A stretch of DNA of 44,379 nucleotides from Deltaproteobacteria bacterium RBG_13_43_22. Lineage in GTDB: Bacteria; Desulfobacterota; RBG-13-43-22. Each line of letters opens with the position of its first letter. Positions within the stretch are counted from its first letter, which is position 1. The notes below the pieces were generated by a model. That model worked only from the letters and a program-made list of their open reading frames with translations, was not told where the DNA came from and ran no database searches. Positions 16,913 through 23,866 of the stretch are shown piece by piece. Both the position numbers and the translations under genes were made by a program. The stretch lies in contig MGQB01000012.1 in the NCBI GenBank assembly GCA_001797675.1, positions 1 to 44,379 of the forward strand. The letters are read 5' to 3'.

Positions 16913-17137
16913 GTGGAGGAAATGATACCCATATCCAAGTTTAAGGCAACCTGTTTATCCCTGCTGGATCAAGTAAAAAAAACCGGCCGACCCATCATTG
17001 TTACCCAAAAAGGAGAACCAATTGCTCGGGTGGTTTCCTTCCCTGCCCCCCACAAAAAACCATCCTGGTTGGGATCATTTAAATCTACGGGTCAAATTAA
17101 CGGGGATATTATATCTCCTGTTGTGGAGGAAAAATAA
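16913..17137 (+). CDS. Phd/YefM-family antitoxin, no toxin beside it
   Basis: Small DNA-binding antitoxin of 74 residues. The N-terminus IPISKFKATCLSLLDQVKKTGRPIIVTQKGEPIARVV is the Phd/YefM fold: a short strand, two helices, and the 'vTk.g.pvA.v' hairpin. The C-terminal tail, which normally wraps a toxin, is present (SWLGSFKSTGQINGDII). The usual toxin partner (Doc, YoeB or a PIN protein) is absent: the next gene, five bases on, encodes a LolA-like protein. The GTG start is preceded by GAGGTGA; an ATG nine bases later is possible. It may be an orphan or a solitary regulator. Confidence 0.82.
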   Translation: MEEMIPISKFKATCLSLLDQVKKTGRPIIVTQKGEPIARVVSFPAPHKKPSWLGSFKSTGQINGDIISPVVEEK

Positions 17138-17142
17138 CTTCA

Positions 17143-17877
17143 ATGCCGTTTCAAATTTTTCCTAAAAACTTCTTAAAAACTTATTTATGTTTTCTCGCAG
17201 GTCTTTTTCTTCTCTCTGGCTGGAACGGGACATCGGCCCAAGCTCAAGAAAATGGAGACCTGAACCTGATCTTAGCTAAGTTAAAAGACCGGTTTGCCGC
17301 CTCGAAAACCTTTCAGGCCGATTATGTCCGGGAAATAGTCCCTAAAATCGCCTCCAAACTGCCTCCTTCCGCTCTCCAGGCCGAGGGACAGCTTTTTTTC
17401 CTTTTCCCCAATAAGCTCCGGCTGGACCAGAAAAAACCCCGTCCAGAGCAATTGATTTGTAATGGTGATAAGGTCTGGTGGTACCTGCCGGAGGAAAAAA
17501 CGGTTAACGTTTACCGGTTAAAGGACTATTATCAGCAAATCAAACCGATCATAGATTTCCTCTCCGGGTTAGGGGGATTGGATAAAAATTTTTCAATTCG
17601 ACAGGATGTCACGATTTCCGAGGAGGCCCCTTTTCACCAGCTTATCCTAAAACCCAAAAACCCCCAGCCGGATTTGCAGCAGGTCATGGTCCGTATTTCC
17701 AAAGCAACCTTCCTGCCAATGGAATTTACCTTCGATAACCTAATGGGAGACGGAATCCGGTTTCGTTTAAACCGGCTGCAAACCAAAGTGCTCCTGGCCG
17801 CCTCCCGGTTTGAATTCACTCCTCCGGAGGGGACCCGGGTGGTTTCCCAGTCTCTTCCTTCTCCTCCCAGGAAATAG
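17143..17877 (+). CDS. lolA: LolA-like outer-membrane lipoprotein carrier
   Basis: Periplasmic chaperone that ferries lipoproteins from the inner to the outer membrane; 244 residues is slightly long for the family. A signal peptide (YLCFLAGLFLLSGWNGTSAQA) ends near residue 34. The LolA fold follows with LKDRFAASKTFQADYVREI, the strand GQLFFLFPNKLRLDQKKPRPEQ, ICNGDKVWWYLPEEKTVNVYRL and the late strand FTFDNLMGDGIRFRLNRLQ. It starts five bases after the antitoxin stop, with GGAGG 13 bases upstream. Its last 62 bases overlap the convergent lipoprotein gene. A more distant LolA-like role in lipid handling cannot be excluded. Confidence 0.85.
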   Translation: MPFQIFPKNFLKTYLCFLAGLFLLSGWNGTSAQAQENGDLNLILAKLKDRFAASKTFQADYVREIVPKIASKLPPSALQAEGQLFFLFPNKLRLDQKKPRPEQLICNGDKVWWYLPEEKTVNVYRLKDYYQQIKPIIDFLSGLGGLDKNFSIRQDVTISEEAPFHQLILKPKNPQPDLQQVMVRISKATFLPMEFTFDNLMGDGIRFRLNRLQTKVLLAASRFEFTPPEGTRVVSQSLPSPPRK

Positions 17878-19438
17878 GCATATAGAGGATTTTCAGTTGG
17901 CGGTTGGGACCGTCCCGGCGATACCCCAGCAACCCTTTCAGAAAAGAGAACTGGAAGGTCTGTTTCTCTTTCAGATAGGTGAAAAGAAAGCCGACCTCGA
18001 TCCGGTCCAGGTCTTTTTGTTTCTGGTGATAATACAAACCCCATAGAAACTTGGAAACCTCTTTGCCTTTCCCGTCCTGGTAATATTCATAGATCCGGAA
18101 AAGCATCCCGTAATTTCTCTCCAGACCATCCCAATCGGCCGGCATCAGGTCCGGGAAATAAAAATGCTCCATCCCCCTCCCATCCTCGGCATAGTGGAAG
18201 AAGGGCCAAAACTTGGTAACCCTTTCCCAGCGGTCTTCTTTTTTAAAATAAACTTGATGGAATTTAATGATGTATAAAAATCGATTCAGGACTTCGTCCC
18301 TTTCTTCGTCTTCTTCTTTTTCCTGGATAAAGACAGGCCAGAAGAGGGATATCTTTTCCCGCTGATCCACCTTGCGGTAGGAAAATAATGGCCAGAGCTT
18401 AAAGGCCTCGGCATTTTCCCCCCGGGCATATTGAATGATCGGCCAGGGGAAATCCACCTGAAAGTAATGGAAGCGTTTTTCCGTGTAAAAATTAAAAAAA
18501 GGCCAGAGAAAAATGGTTTTTTGTTCATTTGGGCTTTGTTCGGAAAGATAAAGGGGGAAAAGATAAAAATAGGTCTTGGGATTATCGGTATCCAGATATC
18601 TCTGCTGATACAGACCGATGGGCCAGAGGAAAAAGGTTTTTTGAAAAGCACCCTGACCTTCCTGCTTCTCCTCTCCATAAAACGGCCAAACCCGGAACCC
18701 GCGGCGCATTCCACCGGAAGTCAGGGAAAAAATAGGCCAGAGGACATGAAAGGTCTCGGTTTCCCCTTCCCGGACCCTGGTGTAGAGGGGCCAAAGGACA
18801 AATTCGATTTCATCCCGGGCAAACCGGTCTCGAAATTGACCGCCAAAAGGGAAAAATCCGCCATAAGGTTCTCCGGCCTTATCTCTTCCCCCAAAAAAAA
18901 GAAAAAGGTCCCAATTTTCTTTTTTATCTCCTTCTTCATCTTCCTGGGCAGGCTTAAAGGAGGAATAAAAGGGGATAAAGCGATGGACCGTTCCCCGAGG
19001 GGTTTTTTGGTATCGACCAAGGGGGTATAAATATTCCAGCTCTTCGGTCTGTTCTTTCAGGTTTTCACGAAAGGAAAAGAAAGGGCGGAAGGTCCATTCC
19101 CGTTCTTCAGGACTCTCCGATTGTGAATAGAACGGTCCGGCTCCATCCAGACGGCGGCTCTGTTTTTCCGGATCGGTCTGAATATGGAAAAAAGGGGCTA
19201 CGTTTTCCGGCCCCAGATCGGAAGAAATATGAGCACAACCTGAAAGATAGAATGATAAACAAATAATAAAAAATCCGGATATCCACCGGTATCCTACTTT
19301 AAACGTTCGTCGTTCGTCGTTCGTCGTTCGTCGACTTTTCCTTTGGCTGTAATTGTCCATTGATCCATCTGATAAAAAAAAAACCTCTTCTGAAAGGGAA
19401 ATACCGGTCTGGCGGGTTTTTTGATTATTATTGGTCAT
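17816..19438 (-). CDS. Lipoprotein with repeated WPxF motifs
   Basis: I do not recognise a named family. The protein carries a lipoprotein signal (FFIICLSFYLSGC, lipid Cys68). About ten copies of a short strand-like motif follow, of the form (L/F/V)WP(L/I/F)(F/Y): LWPLYTR, LWPIFSL, VWPFYGE, LWPIGLY, LWPFFNF, PWPIIQY, LWPLFSY, FWPVFIQ and FWPFFHY, spaced about 25-35 residues. This suggests a repeated beta structure on the outer membrane. The start at 19438 has an AAGGA site but leaves 67 residues before Cys68; the ATG at 19360 (MDNYSQ) gives a more normal signal length. Between them lies a stretch encoded by a heptamer repeat. It follows mlaEFD on the same strand and overlaps lolA by 62 bases at its 3' end. 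Confidence 0.75.
   Translation of the reverse strand: MTNNNQKTRQTGISLSEEVFFLSDGSMDNYSQRKSRRTTNDERRTFKVGYRWISGFFIICLSFYLSGCAHISSDLGPENVAPFFHIQTDPEKQSRRLDGAGPFYSQSESPEEREWTFRPFFSFRENLKEQTEELEYLYPLGRYQKTPRGTVHRFIPFYSSFKPAQEDEEGDKKENWDLFLFFGGRDKAGEPYGGFFPFGGQFRDRFARDEIEFVLWPLYTRVREGETETFHVLWPIFSLTSGGMRRGFRVWPFYGEEKQEGQGAFQKTFFLWPIGLYQQRYLDTDNPKTYFYLFPLYLSEQSPNEQKTIFLWPFFNFYTEKRFHYFQVDFPWPIIQYARGENAEAFKLWPLFSYRKVDQREKISLFWPVFIQEKEEDEERDEVLNRFLYIIKFHQVYFKKEDRWERVTKFWPFFHYAEDGRGMEHFYFPDLMPADWDGLERNYGMLFRIYEYYQDGKGKEVSKFLWGLYYHQKQKDLDRIEVGFLFTYLKEKQTFQFSFLKGLLGYRRDGPNRQLKILYMPISWEEKEETGKPPGSPPEE
19304..19333. repeat. CGTTCGT heptamer tandem repeat inside a gene
   Basis: CGTTCGT repeats 4.3 times without error. 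It lies inside the lipoprotein reading frame, on the minus strand, where it encodes RRTTNDERRT just before the signal-peptide helix. Related words (GAACGCTGAACG) occur 120 bases further upstream. Confidence 0.9.
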
Positions 19439-19448
19439 GGTTTATCCT

Positions 19449-19481
19449 TCGACGAACGCTGAACGCTTAACGCCGAACGGG
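19449..19481. repeat. Intergenic word repeat (GAACGCTGAACG type)
   Basis: TCGACGAACGCTGAACGCTT then AACGCCGAACGGG: an AACGC word repeated four times with one- or two-base linkers. It fills the short gap between the mlaD stop and the lipoprotein start. Confidence 0.65.
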
Positions 19482-19488
19482 TTTCCCT

Positions 19489-20529
19489 CTATTTAATGAT
19501 CGTCCCGATAATCGTTCCCAGGATACTTACCGGGACCTGTTCGGAAAGCCCTTCGGTGGCCTTGGTGACGCTTCTTAATGTGTATTTGATCTCTTTGTGT
19601 AAGGAATCGTCATTGACCAATTTTCCCAGGGTTCCTTCCCCCTGATTGATTTTTTGTGTCGTCTGATTTAAATTGGCAATGGTTTCCTTGGCCTCTTTGT
19701 ACAGGGAATCGTCGTTGACCAATTTCCCCAGGGTCCCTTCTCCCGAGTCGATTTTTTCAGCCACTTTTTGCAGGCTGGTCAGGGTCTTTTTGGTTTCATC
19801 ATAAAAATCCTGATCTTTAATCAGTTTTCCAAGACTCCCCTTTCCTTCATTGATTTGGGTCACCGTATCCTTCAGTCCGGTCATGGTGGTTCGCATATCT
19901 TGATAGAGGGTATCATCCCGTATTAATTTTCCCATGGTTCCTTCTCCTCGGGAAAGCCCTACCGCCATGCTCCGGATATCTTCGGTTGTTTTTTTGATGT
20001 TGAAAAAAGTTTCCTTGATATTGTTTTTGCCATCTTCGGTGCCGATGACTTCGCTTAAGGTTTTTGTCACCGACCGAATATCATCCATGGCCGGCAGGGC
20101 CTTGGCCAGGAGGTGGTCCAATTCGATGGTCGAACGGGTGTAATTAATGACCCCCCCGGCCAAAAGACGGGGGGCCTGTTCGCTGCCCGGAAAAATCTCA
20201 ATATATTTATCCCCCAAAACGCCCTGTGTTCTGAGAACCGCCTGGGCGTTGGAATAGATAAGGATTTCCTTGCGAATCGTCATGGTGACCTTGGCTTGGT
20301 TGCCGGTCAGGCGGATGTCTTTTACCCGGCCCACTTCGATTCCGGCGATCTGGACCGGACTGCTCACAACCAAACCTGAAGCGGATTCAAAGAGGGCTGC
20401 GATTTCATAACCTTCCGTTGATTTTAATTTAAATTTTTCTAGCCTCAGGGTCATATATCCGAGAATGATCAAACCGATAAAGACGAAGATGCCGACTTTG
20501 ACTTCAGTGCTCACTCCCTTTTTTTCCAT
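19489..20529 (-). CDS. mlaD: MlaD-family (MCE domain) lipid transport protein
   Basis: Inner-membrane-anchored periplasmic subunit of an MCE phospholipid transporter. Residues 12-30 (VGIFVFIGLIILGYMTLRL) form the single helix. The MCE domain follows at about 40-115 (LFESASGLVVSSPVQIAGIEVGRV...VLGDKYIEIFPG). Residues about 195-330 hold four degenerate repeats of about 34 residues, each starting GEGT(M/L)GKL(I/V)xDDxLY; these are predicted helical and may lengthen the stalk across the periplasm. At 346 residues it is about twice the E. coli MlaD. AGGAGG lies five bases before the ATG. It is the third gene of mlaE-mlaF-mlaD on the minus strand. Confidence 0.9.
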   Translation of the reverse strand: MEKKGVSTEVKVGIFVFIGLIILGYMTLRLEKFKLKSTEGYEIAALFESASGLVVSSPVQIAGIEVGRVKDIRLTGNQAKVTMTIRKEILIYSNAQAVLRTQGVLGDKYIEIFPGSEQAPRLLAGGVINYTRSTIELDHLLAKALPAMDDIRSVTKTLSEVIGTEDGKNNIKETFFNIKKTTEDIRSMAVGLSRGEGTMGKLIRDDTLYQDMRTTMTGLKDTVTQINEGKGSLGKLIKDQDFYDETKKTLTSLQKVAEKIDSGEGTLGKLVNDDSLYKEAKETIANLNQTTQKINQGEGTLGKLVNDDSLHKEIKYTLRSVTKATEGLSEQVPVSILGTIIGTIIK

Positions 20530-20545
20530 GATACCTCCTCTTGCT

Positions 20546-20584
20546 TAAAGCTCAAAGCCGAAAGCTCAAAGCTGAAAGCGAAAA
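20546..20584. repeat. Intergenic word repeat (AAAGCTC type)
   Basis: TTAAAGCTCAAAGCCGAAAG then CTCAAAGCTGAAAGCGAAAAG: five copies of a word close to AAAGCYS in the mlaF-mlaD gap. The rest of the gap is A/T-rich with nothing identifiable. Confidence 0.65.
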
Positions 20585-20649
20585 GAATTCTATTTCCTTT
20601 CATTTTTGGACGATAAGCCTTATATCTATTTGATTCTAATCCATTCTTG

Positions 20650-21390
20650 TTAAACTGAATTTTCCGAGTATTGGCCCAATAAAAAATCCTGGACCATTTT
20701 GTTGGTCGATTGGCGAAAAACCTCCGGAGTTCCTCCTTCGATGATCTTTCCTTCAAAGAGCATGACAATGTTATGAGCGATCCGGAAAACGCTCTGGATA
20801 TCATGGCTGATGACCACACAGGTCATCTGGAACCGCTTTTGGGTCTCAATGATTAAGTGATCAATAGCAGCGGTCAAGATCGGGTCCAATCCCGTGGTCG
20901 GTTCGTCGAAAAGCATGATGTCCGGATCCAAAGCCATGGCTCGGGCCAAGGCCACTCTTTTACGCATGCCGCCGCTCAATTCCGAAGGCATTTTTTTTTC
21001 AATACCCGATAAACCCACCAGGGCCAATTTTTCAGAAACCGCTTTTTCAAGTTCCAGATGGGTCATTTTCTTGTGTTCCCGAATGGGGAAAGCCACATTT
21101 TCTCCCACGGACATGGAATCGAATAGCGCCCCCTCCTGAAAGAGCATCCCGAAACGCTTTCGGACCCGGTAGAGATCCCTTTGCTTTAATTGGTTGATTT
21201 CTTGATCGTCGATCCAGATCTCGCCGCTGTCCGGCCGGATCAGCCCCATGATGTGTTTAAGCAAAACACTTTTCCCGCCCCCGCTCCGACCGATGATCAC
21301 GGTCGTCTGTCCGGAGGGGATGGTCAGGCTCAGGTCCCTCAAAACTTGCTGACTTCTAAAGGATTTGTGGATATTGATTAAACGTATCAT
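20650..21390 (-). CDS. mlaF: MlaF-family ABC ATPase
   Basis: ATPase subunit of the MCE phospholipid transporter, 246 residues. It shows Walker A GRSGGGKSV, the Q-loop MLFQEGALFDSMSVGENVAFP that is characteristic of MlaF/TtgA2 proteins, the signature LSGGMRKRVALARAMA, Walker B DIMLFDEPTTGLDP and the switch histidine VISHDIQS. The ATG at 21390 is taken as the start; a TTG at 21396 is in frame but weaker. It is flanked on both sides by word repeats and lies between mlaE and mlaD. Confidence 0.93.
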   Translation of the reverse strand: MIRLINIHKSFRSQQVLRDLSLTIPSGQTTVIIGRSGGGKSVLLKHIMGLIRPDSGEIWIDDQEINQLKQRDLYRVRKRFGMLFQEGALFDSMSVGENVAFPIREHKKMTHLELEKAVSEKLALVGLSGIEKKMPSELSGGMRKRVALARAMALDPDIMLFDEPTTGLDPILTAAIDHLIIETQKRFQMTCVVISHDIQSVFRIAHNIVMLFEGKIIEGGTPEVFRQSTNKMVQDFLLGQYSENSV

Positions 21391-21399
21391 AAACAATAG

Positions 21400-21466
21400 T
21401 AGTCAGGAGTCAGCATAAAAAAACAAATCCATTCTCCTTCTGAATTCTGGCTCCCGACTCCTGGAT
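21400..21466. repeat. Intergenic word repeat (CAGGAGTC type)
   Basis: AGTAGTCAGGAGTCAGC at the mlaF side is mirrored by GGCTCCCGACTCCTGG at the mlaE side, the same word on the other strand. The edges could pair around about 35 bases of A/T-rich sequence. Confidence 0.6.
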
Positions 21467-21483
21467 TCTATTTTCATATAATC

Positions 21484-22257
21484 TTAAAATAACAACGAAG
21501 TTAACACATAGGTCCCGATCAATATGCAGACCGAGGAGATGACCACCGCTTCGGTGGTGGCCCGGCCCACCCCTTCGGCACCCCCATAGGTATTGTACCC
21601 CTTATAACAACCGATCAAGGTCAGGATCAATCCAAAAAAGACCGATTTGACTATTCCCTGGACCAGGTCGGACAGCTCTATCATATTGATCATCTTGTCC
21701 ATAAACACGCCTGGATTGATCTTTAGGAGGATAACCCCTACAAAATAGCCGCCGATAATCCCCACCAGGATGTTGATAGCCGTGAGTAAAGGCAGCATCA
21801 GGACCCCGGCCCAGATCCGGGGGACAACCAGGTATTGAACAGGATTAATAGCCATCATCTGCAGGGCATCGATTTGTTCGGTAACCCGCATGGTCCCTAA
21901 TTCCGCAGCAATGGCCGAGCCGGCCCGGGCGTTGACCATCAGGGCTGTCATCACCGGTCCCATTTCCCGGGCCAGGGATAAAGCCACAATCCCTCCCATG
22001 AGGCTTTCCCCGCCGAATTTTCTGAAGCCGTGATAACTCTGGAGGGCCAGGACCATACCGGAAAAAACTCCGGTCAAGACCACGATAAAAAGAGATTTGA
22101 CCCCGATAAATTCCATTTGTTTAATCAGATTTCTCAGACGGAAGGGGGGAGTAAATGTCCAGGCCATGCTCTGGAAGAACATAAGCAAAATCCCGCCCAG
22201 TTCTGAAAGGAAGGCGAGGGCCCTTCGGCCAACCATGAAAAAGATGCGAGTAATCAT
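21484..22257 (-). CDS. mlaE: MlaE-family permease
   Basis: Inner-membrane permease of the MCE phospholipid transporter, 257 residues. Five or six helices include FIVVLTGVFSGMVLALQ. The family signature SLAREMGPVMTALMVNARAGSAIAAELGTMRVTEQIDAL is intact, followed by the YLVVPRIWAGVLMLPLL block and the C-terminal GVGRATTEAVVISSVCILIGTYVLT. It is first in the mlaE-mlaF-mlaD order. No MlaB or MlaC gene is near, as in many non-enteric systems; the MlaA side is also absent from the window. AGGACAGG precedes the ATG. Confidence 0.93.
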   Translation of the reverse strand: MITRIFFMVGRRALAFLSELGGILLMFFQSMAWTFTPPFRLRNLIKQMEFIGVKSLFIVVLTGVFSGMVLALQSYHGFRKFGGESLMGGIVALSLAREMGPVMTALMVNARAGSAIAAELGTMRVTEQIDALQMMAINPVQYLVVPRIWAGVLMLPLLTAINILVGIIGGYFVGVILLKINPGVFMDKMINMIELSDLVQGIVKSVFFGLILTLIGCYKGYNTYGGAEGVGRATTEAVVISSVCILIGTYVLTSLLF

Positions 22258-22296
22258 CCTGTCCTTGATTTCAGTAAAAGGATAACCATGATTAAC

Positions 22297-22325
22297 CTCT
22301 TAACCAGCCTGCCAAGATAAGTCAA
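22297..22325 (-). promoter_or_regulatory. Weak promoter candidate for mlaEFD
   Basis: On the minus strand TTGACT (22325-22320), a 17-base spacer and TAAGAG (22302-22297). The -35 box is good and the -10 box poor. Confidence 0.3.
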
Positions 22326-22366
22326 GAGAAAATAGAAATATCTCGGTCACAAAAGCACCAAAAGAC

Positions 22367-22395
22367 TGGCGAACCGTTGGTCTGTTTGGTATAAT
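22367..22395 (+). promoter_or_regulatory. Extended -10 promoter for pncA
   Basis: TATAAT at 22390-22395 is preceded by TGG, giving an extended -10. The -35 region (TGGCGA at 22367-22372) is poor. The distance to the gene is 35 bases. Confidence 0.5.
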
Positions 22396-22430
22396 ATATT
22401 TAAAAGGATAGAGGCATTAAGGAGGAAAAA

Positions 22431-23063
22431 ATGAACGCCGTTATCGTGGTTGATATTCAGGGGGATTTCACCCAACTGATGAATGGGGCTTTGGCCGTGC
22501 CGGGAACCGGTTTGGATTATCTGCATAAAATCAACAAGGCGATTGATCAAGTAAAGGGACTGGGGATTCCTGTCTGGGCCTCTCAGGATTGGCATCCCGC
22601 CGACCACATCTCCTTCTTCACCAATCATCCCGGGAAAAAGGTTTATGACAAAATCGTCCTGCAGGGCAAAGAACAGATTCTCTGGCCACCCCATTGTGTC
22701 CAGGGAACCTCCGAGGCGGATTTATTGATTGAGCCCGCCTTTTTTGAAGTGGTGGTTCAAAAAGGCCGCGACCCCCGATTCGATAGTTACTCCTGTTTCC
22801 AGGACGACGGAGGGCAGGAAACGGAATTAAATGGAATCTTGAAGAAACGAATGATTAATAATCTGATCATTTTCGGGATTGCCACCGATTACTGCGTTCA
22901 CTTCACCGCCCTGGATGGTTTGGCCAGAGGCTACAAAATACTGGTGATAAAATCCCTTTGCCGGGGGGTTGACCCGGAAACCTCGGCCCAGGCCCTGGAG
23001 GAGATCCAAAATAAAGGGGCCGTGATTTTAAAGGATCTGGAAGAATTGATAGGTGCTAGGTAG
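22431..23063 (+). CDS. pncA: Nicotinamidase (PncA-type isochorismatase fold)
   Basis: Hydrolyses nicotinamide to nicotinate in NAD salvage; cytoplasmic, 210 residues. The catalytic triad is visible as D8 (VVDIQGDF), K111 (QKGRDP) and C155 (ATDYCVHFTA). Metal ligands are D53 and H55 in SQDWHP and H88 in PPHC, the arrangement of true nicotinamidases rather than other isochorismatase-like hydrolases. AAGGAGG lies just before the ATG. It is transcribed away from mlaE and stands alone, with the HIT gene convergent. Confidence 0.9.
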   Translation: MNAVIVVDIQGDFTQLMNGALAVPGTGLDYLHKINKAIDQVKGLGIPVWASQDWHPADHISFFTNHPGKKVYDKIVLQGKEQILWPPHCVQGTSEADLLIEPAFFEVVVQKGRDPRFDSYSCFQDDGGQETELNGILKKRMINNLIIFGIATDYCVHFTALDGLARGYKILVIKSLCRGVDPETSAQALEEIQNKGAVILKDLEELIGAR

Positions 23064-23130
23064 AAAGCCTTAAGCTTAAGATATTTCTCTGAAATTTATA
23101 TCCCGGATCAAGAACTCTGAGACTGGGACC

Positions 23131-23544
23131 TTATGCGGATAACGCCTCAATAATTTTTCCGGCAACAGCCCGGATCTTATCCAGGTCCCCGGGTTGAAAG
23201 CCATGAGACAAATCCACTCCGTCGTTTTCCCAGCGGGGCACCAGGTGGATATGAAAATGGTCGACAAGCTGCATGGCCACCCGGCCGTTAAGCTGATAAA
23301 CCAACATGCCGTCCGGTGCGAGTGATGCCTTGATGGCCATTGCCACCTTCTTGGCCGTGTTCATAACCGCTGCGAGGTCTTCCATTCCAATATCAAAAAG
23401 AGTTGGAGAATGGGTCTTAGGGATGATCAAACAATGACCATCCGAACGGGGATTGATATCCATAAAGGCCAATGAGCGGGCATCTTCGAAAACTTTTATT
23501 CCGGGGAGCTGTCCGGCCACAATTTTACAAAAAATACAATCCAT
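23131..23544 (-). CDS. HIT-family nucleotide hydrolase
   Basis: Small cytoplasmic hydrolase or transferase of the histidine triad family, 137 residues. The triad is H96, H98 and H100 in MQLVDHFHIHLVPRW. The N-terminus MDCIFCKIVAGQLPGIKVFED and the block DINPRSDGHCLIIPKTH are classic for Hint-type proteins acting on purine nucleoside phosphoramidates; C3 and C6 may bind zinc. It is convergent with pncA, separated by 67 bases that contain a CTTAAGCTTAAG palindrome. Confidence 0.93.
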   Translation of the reverse strand: MDCIFCKIVAGQLPGIKVFEDARSLAFMDINPRSDGHCLIIPKTHSPTLFDIGMEDLAAVMNTAKKVAMAIKASLAPDGMLVYQLNGRVAMQLVDHFHIHLVPRWENDGVDLSHGFQPGDLDKIRAVAGKIIEALSA

Positions 23545-23635
23545 CTCGGTACCTTCGCTTCTGAATTTGGAATTTTGTTGCCAACTTTCCCAAATTCTTA
23601 CTCCATTTAGATTATTATTTCAATTCCGAATGGGG

Positions 23636-23664
23636 TTGACAGGTTCTGCCTTTCAGTTTATATA
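23636..23664 (+). promoter_or_regulatory. Promoter for tRNA-Arg
   Basis: TTGACA (23636-23641), a 17-base spacer and TATATA (23659-23664), nine bases before the tRNA 5' end, as expected for a tRNA gene. Confidence 0.65.
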
Positions 23665-23673
23665 TTCTTCAGC

Positions 23674-23749
23674 GCGCCCATAGCTCAGTGGATAGAGCGC
23701 CGGACTACGAATCCGTAGGTCGGGTGTTCGAATCACCCTGGGCGCGCCA
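23674..23749 (+). tRNA. tRNA-Arg (ACG anticodon), CCA encoded
   Basis: A 76-base cloverleaf with acceptor stem GCGCCCA/TGGGCGC, D arm GCTCAGTGGATAGAGC, anticodon loop CTACGAA (anticodon ACG, read as ICG), and T arm GGGTG-TTCGAAT-CACCC. The discriminator is G and CCA is encoded. The top pair of the anticodon stem (27-43) is a C-T mismatch, which is tolerable. A T run at about 23784-23790 may end transcription. No integrase is adjacent, so there is no sign of an island at its 3' end. Confidence 0.96.
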
Positions 23750-23866
23750 AAATATCAAGGGGTTAGCCTGATTCGGCGGACTCCTTTTTTTGTTGGGTGT
23801 CCCAATAGATGTTGATCGCTAACTGCTGAAAGCTCCATCTGGAAATCTTTGATTTCCGGATGGACA

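Noticed and set aside
18431..19030. Plus-strand open frame of 199 codons inside the lipoprotein gene
   Set aside because: It is basic low-complexity sequence caused by the WP-repeat codons on the other strand.
23674..23866. tRNA-Arg 3' end as an integration site
   Set aside because: No integrase gene or duplicated tRNA end is visible in the window.
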